A stretch of DNA of 64,000 bases, taken from assembly GCA_009823395.1 (NCBI GenBank), contig CM020514.1, positions 12,507,466 to 12,571,465 on the forward strand. Direction: 5' to 3'. The translations under genes and the position numbers were made by a program. Shown here piece after piece: positions 36,503 to 64,000 of this stretch. Numbering within the stretch: position 1 is the stretch's first letter; every line of letters starts with the position of its first letter. The DNA comes from Thamnaconus septentrionalis. Lineage: Eukaryota > Chordata > Actinopteri > Tetraodontiformes > Monacanthidae. A model generated the notes under the pieces. The model did no database searches, had not been told where the DNA came from, and worked only from the letters and a program-made list of their open reading frames with translations.

Positions 36503-37884
36503 AGAGAGATGGCGATAGAAAGAGGGAGGTAGGAAGGGAGAAAGACTCCTGCGGGGGATGGAGGAGAAGCTCAGGCGAAGAAGCCCTGCCCGCCGCAACA
36601 AGTTGGTGTGACTGACGGAGCAGGAGCACAATTCCAATGAAACCTGAGACTGCGCGGAGTCGAAGGGAGGCTCAACTCTTGCAGTGAGGGAATCGGTCGG
36701 TCGTCCCTCATATATTTTCCCGAGGTCGACTCGGTCTGACTCGACTGTCCCGCCCGCCCGCTGCTCACACACACGGAAGTTTCTGAACTCTTTCCTAAAA
36801 CACAATGTCAAATTTTGCTCAAGTTGATTTGCTCAAGTTGTGTCCCATCTGCTTGTCGTAACCAAATCTGTCACAGTCGCGCAGGTGTTGTAAAAAAAGG
36901 AAAAAAAAAGAAAAAAAAATTCCAACAGCAGGAAAAAACAAAACCGTAAGCACACTTAACAGCGCTTTTTAGTTTTCCTTTTGGTTTTCGTTCCGTTTTC
37001 GTTTTTTTTATTTTACCACACAAGGATCGGGGCGCCGGCGAGGAAAAAAACAAACAAAAACCGCCGCGCTCCGGTCTCACAGCCTCACTCTAAGAGCTTG
37101 TTTACAAGATGCACATAACGCATAAATGTTGGTGTCTTCATAAGACTTTTAACACTTTTTACCGCTATATGGCAGGAACTCACCTCTAACACTTAGATGA
37201 TGCTACTGTCTATTTTATAAACTGCTAACCGTTTGAGTCGAGCACAGGTGAGGCCAGGGTGTGAGGGTCTTCTGAGAGGCGGCGGGAGACCGCGTGTGAG
37301 GAAGACGTAGGGTGGAGTCTCTGCATCAACCGCCCCCCCGCCTCCCTCTACCCCTCCCCCACCCTCTTCACCCAGTTTTCGGCCTTAATCGTTTTCCCTG
37401 AAAAAGGTCCTCGTCCTCTGAAACATCCCCGCGCTAACTAACCGCTTGAACTTCTTATCGGAGCAATTAGCGACGCCAAGTGCACCGCCCGCTTTAATTT
37501 CCCCCCCGCTAATCAGCGACTATTCTGCGGATAAATCGTCCAGCTGCGCGCGGCCGCCTGCACGCCGGGCCGAACTCGGCGAGCGCCGGCAGGCACGAGG
37601 AGGGGAGTCGGCCGTGGCCCCGAACGCTTTCAAGTTGGATTTCGCCAGTCTCGCGCATCGAGGCCCCTCATCCCGCAATCTCCGAGCCGCAGCGTTGTTG
37701 TCGCCGTGCAGCGACCCCTCCGAGCACTCCGAGCCCTCCAGGCTCTGTTGAAACACAAAAGCTGTGCACAATCCCGCTCCTCTAGGTTATGTAATAATTT
37801 CTCCGCCGCTCCTCTTTTTGGAGAGCAGCTCCTCCTCAGCGCCACTGCAACCGCAGCCGAGGTGATAAAGCGGCGACAAGGAAA

Positions 37885-38240
37885 TGTATGGCCTTGATAT
37901 TTTCCCACAGCAGAGTGGTCCACATCTGCTCCAGTCTGAGAGAGAGGGAGGAAGTGAGGGTAGGGAGGGGGGTAAAAACACCACCCAAACAGCTCCCGAA
38001 ACATGACATCTTTGAGATGATAAATACAAGTCGTTAATTCCAACGCGAAATCCAGCAAGATCGCGCCATTTATCACCAGAATATTTCTTTTTCTCCTCCC
38101 CCGCACTCCCATGCCACCGCCATTTATAGAAAAGCCATTCCCGTTAACCTTTCAGACCCACTTCCTGGGTGGTGATGGATGGGCTGCTTAATAGCTGCGC
38201 CCGGCTATTCTGTAATGAGACAGAAATGAACACAGGACAA
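37885..38240. promoter_or_regulatory. Candidate conserved non-coding element downstream of VWC2L
   Basis: Non-repetitive segments TTGATATTTTCCCACAGC, GAGATGATAAATACAAG, CGCCATTTATCACCAG and CTGTAATGAGACAG lie close together about 1.5 kb after the VWC2L stop. Judged by composition and motif density only. Confidence 0.22.
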
Positions 38241-39253
38241 ATCCGGGTGAGTAAAGAAGGAGATTACCTTCAAAAGGAGCCAAAACTAAAAAGAAGTCAA
38301 CCCATTTGTTGGGGGGAGGGAAGGTGGAAGATGGAGGCGGGGGGGTCCGCACAGTCTGCACAGTCTCGCTGCCATCACATCGTGCCGCCAACGGAGGAAA
38401 ACCGCCGTGATTGCGTGGGCGGAGTCGAGTTTTGGGCGCAACAACAGCAACGGGGTCATTTCCGTCATTAGGCGGCGGTGATTTAGAGCCGCTCCGCGCC
38501 AACAGACAGACCTCATTTATCTGGCTGGAGGTCCATCGCACACGCATTTAAAAAAAACAAAAAAAAACACTGCCGGTTTATCAATTACAGGCTCGCCGGT
38601 CCTCCAGAAACTTCTCCATAAATATTACAACAAAAAAAGAGGAGCTTAATACGTTTTAATTACCTCAAATGCCAGATAATTACTCAACCGGCGCACCTGT
38701 CCAAAAATATATAAATAAAGTGGAATTATTTTTAATGAGCAGCAGCGGAGGGTGGGGAGCTGAAGTGAGCATGTCAGTCGTCAGAGGGCTCACAGGCGCC
38801 GAGGCCTTATTGCTGCTGCTGCTGCTGCTGCAGATAAGAGTCACAAAGCATGGCCTTTGGCTTTATACAGTACAAACAGCCAAGACTCGGCACTGAAGTG
38901 ACTCTTTTACTCTTACACATTCCAGCGGGGGGAATTAGTGGGAGTACTAAAAAGAACAAAAAAAGAAAAGGCGGTCGTGGAAATTGCAGCCCTAAAAAGC
39001 TCCGTTATTACCCGTCCACAAAGAAGTTGAAGTTGAAACGTGGGAGTGGCGGCGGTCGCTTAACGAGATTTCTCGCCTCGATCCCGCACATTCTGATTGT
39101 CTCGATGCACTCGCCAGTCCTGCGTCCTCTTACGAACGCGCACAGCATTTGCTGAATTAAACTTGGGAGTTGGAACAATCAAATCCGAAAATTCAATAGA
39201 ACCTGAACGCTGCGTTGGCTCATGGAACTCTCACTCTCTCGGTCGTTGGTTGC

Positions 39254-39847
39254 CAGTGGTGTAGTCTCTACGTGATACACAGGTGTACGCCATATAATCA
39301 CTGGACTAAAACTAAAAAAATGCTTGCAGCCAATCAGAACGAGCAGCAGCACGTACGACGTCGTGACGTCACGCTGAGAATAAACTCTTTTCTGGTGATT
39401 TTCTGGCCTTCATTATTTTTTTTTTCCAATGACTAAAAGACCATAACTGAAAAATCTACAATAGAAAGATTTGCTATGAATCATATTTCAGGTCACAGTC
39501 GTGCTGTCAGCCATTTTAAATGTGTTTACTTTTGTATTGCGGTCCTAGGGAAAAATGCTTTTTGGGCCAATGGGATTTTTTTTGCTGCAGTACCTCGAGT
39601 GGCCACTGGGAAAAACCGGCGCACCGCCATATTGCCAGTCCGGTATCCAGTTCTTATAATACATCCATGGCTCTGATCTGTTTGAGAGTCCGCCATTGCT
39701 TTACTGCCGCTTGAGAGAATTTGTGTTTGCACCACTTTATGCACTTGAGTGCTGAAACTTTTCTTCTTGTTGCTGTTTTGAAGTAGCTGCGGCGGGATAA
39801 TAGAGCCAGAATGTATACCCACTACAACACACTAGACTACACCACTG
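39254..39847. mobile_element. hAT-like MITE with 14-bp perfect terminal inverted repeats
   Basis: The left end is CAGTGGTGTAGTCT and the right end is its exact reverse complement (AGACTACACCACTG). The terminal CAGTGGTGTAGTCT plus a GTGATACACAGGTGTACGCC-like start is a well-known fish hAT non-autonomous family. The 594-bp copy has no transposase. Flanking 8-mers TTGGTTGC and TCGCTAGC agree at 5 of 8, a possibly decayed duplication. Confidence 0.8.
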
Positions 39848-41334
39848 TCGCTAGCCCCCCCGAGTTTTTTGAAAGTTGCCATGAAAAACGAGCCGCATCT
39901 TAACAGGTTGGATTGAGGATCCTTGAGCCTGCGTGTCGCTTATGACGGAAGGCTGGGAAGAGAGGCTGTGTTCGCTGCGCTGTCAAGGACTGGCGGGGAC
40001 GGATGGCTCGCGCTCGCGCTCAGCGGCGGGCGGAAACGAGGGTCTCGGCGCGTGTCAGAGAACGTCGGCTCAGATTAACTCGTGTGTCCTCCGTCGCTCA
40101 CGCTGCAGGCTTGTACAGGGGCGCTTTTTATTTTTTTGTGAAGCTAAACCATCCCCCCAACCCCATTAGCACCCCGTGAGACACCGACTTACTGTAGCTG
40201 GAAAAACAGATGAGAGATTGTTTTTTTGTTTAAATTATTTTTGTCACTTTGGGTTTTTTTTTATTTCAGCAACAAACTGTTACATGACGTGTGCCTGAAA
40301 ACCAACTGTGTACTATTTTGGAGTATGATAAGAAGAAGAAAAAAAACAATTATACAATCAAATTGTATTACTTTCTGGGGGACCGAAAGGGTCTGTTAAC
40401 AATGGACTCAAATGCAGGATCATATCTGACAATGTCCTTTTTTCATTTTTATGTTTTGTTTTGTTTTTTTGGCTTGGTACAAAGAGCATCTTTGATTGTA
40501 TGAATAATTAAATGCTCACTAAAGTTTCACTCTTAAGTTGTACCAAGTGGTGAAAACAAAAAGAGGGTTCAGATTTTCCAAAACAACCCTTGGTGTTCCC
40601 CATGATGTTCATATGTAAATACCTTCAAACATATAATGTGTATTCTGAAATCTGAGGTGGAGTAAAAAAAAAAAAAAAAAAAAAAGATGAAAATCACTTA
40701 AAAAATGAGAACATGTGTATCATTCATCCAGACAGAAGCTATTTTGTTAAATAGACTTAAAAACAAGTGTCACTGGGCAGAAGTGAGTGTGAATTCCTTG
40801 TTTGTTCCAAGGCATTTTATTCATGCCGGACCACTTGCAGCAAAACACGCAGCAATACATGAAACCGGAATCCATTCGGGGCTCAGCGCGTAACATTCAA
40901 GCTGAACCCTGTTATGAAGCTGCAGGGTCAATGTGTTTTGAATTTTGTCACATTTGCAGTGTTTCGTTGTTTTGTTTTTTTTTAAGAAATGAAAAGAAAA
41001 AAAAAACACTAAACAAAACAGAGCAACAGCGAAAAACAAAAATTCACAGTAAACATAAAAACTAGACTCAGGACACAAAGACAGAGAAAAAAACCCTCAA
41101 GAGAAGCCTCCTGCAAGCAGAACATCCCAGAATAAATAAAACAGGCCTTTTCATTTCTTTCCCCACCCCCTCATCACTCAAAGCCGAAAACAACAAAACA
41201 AAGAGACGGCAGCTCTCCGCTGGATTTTTTTTTTCTCTCTCTCTCTTCCCCTCGCTCACCACGTTCAAGGGCGTTCGTGCCAGGTTCGTCCCTCTTTTCC
41301 GTATCATTACATGTCTGGCTCCTATCTGGCTCAC

Positions 41335-41470
41335 GCCGCTAATTGCCTTCTCCAACCTTCCACCGTGGACAAGGCAGAGGAAGCAATTTTATGCAGCGCG
41401 CAGCAATCAATAGCAATTAGGTACATCCCTGGCTAATCCCACTGAAATGGGAATCTTGGGAGACGGCCAG
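41335..41470. promoter_or_regulatory. Candidate conserved non-coding element
   Basis: A non-repetitive block with CGCTAATTGCCTTC, AAGCAATTTTATGCAGC, CAATAGCAATTAGGTAC and GGCTAATCCCACTG cores, including paired TAAT and Otx-type GGCTAATCC sites. It lies between the two convergent genes. Enhancer role is speculative. Confidence 0.25.
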
Positions 41471-42253
41471 CGGGACCCCCATCACCACCACCACCCTCTC
41501 TCCGCAGTGCTGGCACCCTCCTGTTCCGGGGTTGACGGGGGGGAACGTACACAGACGGCGGCGACGGAACAACTCATTGTTTAGTTCCAGCATCTTAAAG
41601 CTCCCACATTGTGTTGCAGAAAATGACTTTGCGGTAATCTGTGTCTAGACCGTCAGTAAACTGCCCAGAAAACAAGAGAACTCAATCTTTTTTTTTCGCT
41701 TACAAGAAACACACGGGTCTGGAAATCACCCCTTTGTGATGTCACGTCACGCCAGGCGTGTTCCTGCGTCCGACAGCGCATCAGTTTTGTCCCCTTCCAA
41801 ACAATTGTTTGTTTGTTTATGTGACAGGGACAGTGCACAGCGTCTTAAAACACGGCAGAATTAGAAGTAGTTTTCGTTCATGGCCGCACGACAAAGGTTT
41901 GGTTCTTATTCTGGATCGTCTGTCGCGCTTTTTTCACTCGGATGATTCTCTCGTCTCTGCTACACATATGCAGATTTCAGGCTTCCACTGCAAGGAAACA
42001 TTTTATAATAAATAATTTTTTAAAAAAAAGCAGCGCTGAGGCATTTTGAGTCAAGTGCGTGTAAAGAGCTGCGTCAGTCAAGAGGGACCTGGCACCGTGT
42101 CACTGCAGTCGAGGGGTTTTCAGCGCACGAGTGTCGCGTCTAAGGCCTAAATTAGCCGACAATCTGCCTCCTGAACCTCAATTCCAGGCCGAGACACCGA
42201 GGAACGAGGAGCAGCGAGTCAACACGGAAGCTGCTCTGCATCCCGAAGAGCCG

Positions 42254-42256
<3 letters not shown>

Positions 42257-42313
<57 letters not shown>
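42257..42313. repeat. (GT)28 microsatellite
   Basis: A perfect GT tract followed by GAGAGAGAGAG, between the genes. Confidence 0.95.
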
Positions 42314-42323
<10 letters not shown>

Positions 42324-42689
42324 TGGCATCTGAGAGGGAAGCCAGGCTGCCGTGATTTCCCAGGCATGATCAGCCTGGGAGGTGGGGAGGGGGGGAAGGG
42401 AGAAGGGGGGGGGCTCCGGCGCTCTGACCCTGAACACAGGGTTACAGCCCCCCCCCTCCCGGCTCCTCTGGAAGTGGTCGGAGTGATGGAAGTGGCTGAT
42501 GAACAGCTCAGATAAGCGGAACATAAAGGTCGGATTCTCGGATTCTCTCCCCTCAGTGGCATCAAGACGGCCCAGTCGCACATCTGCTTTAGTCCCCATG
42601 GACGACCGCTTCAACCTCGCAGTGGAAGGTTTAAAACAACCAAAAACCAGCATGAAATAACGAGTGCGCACCATTTTGACTATGAAATA

Positions 42690-42699
42690 TTTATTTATT
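42690..42699 (-). terminator. bard1: Probable BARD1 polyadenylation signals
   Basis: Two overlapping AATAAA hexamers read on the minus strand at 42694-42699 and 42690-42695, followed by a TTTC-containing stretch. They are the first canonical signals found after the BARD1 stop at 43322 and imply a 3'UTR of about 0.63 kb that would include the MITE at 42859-43233. Confidence 0.45.
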
Positions 42700-42858
42700 T
42701 TTTAATTCATTTGGGGGGAAAAAAACATGATTACAAGCTCTTTAAACAGTTTCAGGCGTTGATTTGTGCAAAAGAAGATGAAGTTCAGAAGACGGTTTAT
42801 CTGTGGACCCCCCTGACCATCACTCATACACATACACACAAAACATGATTCTTTCTAG

Positions 42859-43233
42859 CAGGGGTCACCAGCCCTCTTGAACCAGAGAGCTACTTCTTGG
42901 GTACTGAGTCATCTAAAAGGGTGGCCAGTTTGTTTGTTTCAAAAAGAACAAATTGTCTGTTTACCTTGAGTTATATATTATTGTCATCTAAGTGAAGACA
43001 CTCGTCGTATTCATGATTTCTCATTCGCATTTTTTACAAAAACAATATTACAATCCATGAACACACTTTTGAATTAGACAGTTTTTAAATGTTCACCTAA
43101 ACCTCCCTAGATTTCATTGAAAGAAAAGCAACAGAATAAAAATAAATTTTAGACCAAATTGTGCGATTTTGAGAAAAGACCTTTGTCCTTGGGGGCTACC
43201 CGGTGCCCAAGGGCACTTTGTTGATGACCCCTG
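42859..43233. mobile_element. hAT-like MITE with near-perfect 8-bp target duplication
   Basis: The element begins CAGGGGTCACCA and ends TGATGACCCCTG, inverted 12-mers with one mismatch. It is flanked by CTTTCTAG on the left and CTTTATAG on the right, 7 of 8 identical, fitting the hAT 8-bp duplication with T at position 2 and A at position 7. It is 375 bp with no coding capacity. The right end is 88 bases downstream of the BARD1 stop on the transcribed strand, so the element is probably part of the BARD1 3'UTR. Confidence 0.85.
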
Positions 43234-43321
43234 CTTTATAGACATTATTTTCACACTTGTGCTCCTTAAATGAAATCACACGGGTTTAAAACCACCTTTC
43301 AAAAGAAAAGACAACAGCAGC

Positions 43322-63253
<19,932 letters not shown>

Positions 63254-63430
63254 CGCTGTTAACTTTGTTTCCATATTATTTTTGCTACACCGCTGATTTT
63301 TTTCCCCCCTTGCCAGTGAAGATTACTGAACGCAGGCGCGCTTCCTGGATACTTGCAAGTCCCGCCAGTTGTTTCCGGAAGTAAAGTTGGATGACGTACA
63401 TCCTACCCGCCCCATGACGTAAGGTCAGGG
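63254..63430 (-). promoter_or_regulatory. bard1: BARD1 promoter region with ETS and CRE-like sites
   Basis: Immediately upstream of the start codon are a CCGGAAGT ETS/NRF2-type site (63375-63382) and two TGACGTA CRE/ATF-like half-palindromes (63392-63398 and 63415-63421). No TATA box was seen. This is typical of vertebrate housekeeping promoters. The transcription start is unknown. Confidence 0.55.
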
Positions 63431-63554
63431 TCTTATTTTGTGCATTTCCGTGCAAGTTTTGTTGTTTCATTAGTAATCGTAATTTCTATATATGTATATG
63501 ATTGTGTAATTGAATACGGTGATAACAGAGATGTACATGATGATAATACACAGC

Positions 63555-64000
63555 AGTTGCATTGAAAAATAGCTTTATTAGAATAATAAAAATAGGCAAG
63601 ACACATTCAGGCATCTGGTCCATAAGCAAGAAAGAATCTGTTAAATATACAGTACATTAACTCTAAAATATTGATATGAGTTGAGGGGAAAGTGCAAATT
63701 CAGGATATTTATCTAAGGTGGGATACTTTATTTTGGCAAATGACATTTTTTTTGATCTTTGATTAAACCCAATATGTGTCAGACACCTCCTATTTTGAGC
63801 ATTGAAGCTTCTGGATGACATAAACTTTGTGTTCACTCAAAAATAAGGTAAAAATTAAAAATATTTTGGATCAGAAAAAGCCAGCATTTAGCATGAAATG
63901 ATAGTAAACAGTGCCCTAACCACAAAGAAAAAGTATTAACAAAAATATTAACCTAAGCGATTGATTTATGCCTTCATATGTGGGTAAACGTGTCAGTAAA
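63555..64000 (-). other. Probable 3'UTR of a further minus-strand gene entering from the right
   Basis: On the minus strand an AATAAA (63574-63579) followed by GCTATTTTTCAATGC looks like a polyadenylation signal, and the 420 bases upstream of it are AT-rich and non-coding, like a 3'UTR. In human the next gene upstream of BARD1 is ABCA12 on the same strand, so an abca12 3'UTR is a reasonable guess. No coding sequence is visible to prove it. Confidence 0.3.

Larger units (their letters stand above)
36503..42689. other. VWC2L 3'UTR and convergent intergenic DNA
   Basis: No coding exon was recognised. The VWC2L 3'UTR begins here but its end is unclear: no AATAAA was noticed soon after the stop, and the first noted is at 38714-38719, which would give a 2.2-kb UTR. 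The stretch includes a CTG run (38809-38832), a MITE (39254-39847), an A run near 40664, a CTTTGTGATGTCAC motif (41732-41745), a GT microsatellite (42257-42313) and two candidate regulatory blocks. Confidence 0.6.

Overview
The window is vertebrate nuclear DNA, almost certainly from a ray-finned (teleost) fish. Genes are split by GT-AG introns. Intergenic and intronic DNA is rich in CA/GT and TC/GA microsatellites. Several short hAT-like inverted-repeat elements of fish type and the decayed 3' end of an L1/Tx1-like LINE are present. No bacterial, viral or organellar gene was seen. Two protein genes can be assembled exon by exon, lying tail to tail.

(1) VWC2L (brorin-like, a secreted VWC-domain BMP modulator) is on the + strand. 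A probable non-coding first exon ends at 11912. Coding exons are 13224-13610, 29315-29444 and 36351-36502, giving 222 aa, the same length as human VWC2L as I recall it. Introns are 15.7 kb and 6.9 kb. The first 11 kb, the introns and the DNA after the gene hold many AT-rich, homeodomain-core-rich blocks that look like conserved developmental regulatory elements, but I cannot test conservation here.

(2) BARD1 (RING, ankyrin and tandem-BRCT partner of BRCA1) is on the - strand. All 11 coding exons lie between 63253 and 43322. Seven exon lengths (57, 149, 81, 173, 133, 93 and 98 nt) equal the human lengths as I remember them. All eight RING zinc ligands are present. The last exon is out of frame by one base within a G/C-rich stretch, probably an indel error in the sequence but possibly a real C-terminal change.

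The convergent VWC2L-BARD1 pair matches the human 2q34-q35 order, so the block is ancient. The two genes have no known shared pathway: VWC2L acts outside neural and skeletal cells, BARD1 in nuclear DNA repair and ubiquitin signalling.

Layout: 1-11.4 kb upstream DNA with a CTCF-like site and a MITE; 11.4-36.5 kb VWC2L; 36.5-43.3 kb intergenic DNA with two hAT-like MITEs, one probably inside the BARD1 3'UTR; 43.3-63.3 kb BARD1, whose introns hold another MITE, a LINE tail and long microsatellites; 63.25-63.43 kb BARD1 promoter with ETS and CRE-like sites; 63.55-64 kb the probable 3'UTR of a further minus-strand gene. An unexpected item is a 121-bp copy of a TMEM62-like exon in VWC2L intron 2. 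I found no clearly novel multi-gene system; the most useful leads are the BARD1 frame break, the TMEM62-like exon fragment and the transposon insertions.
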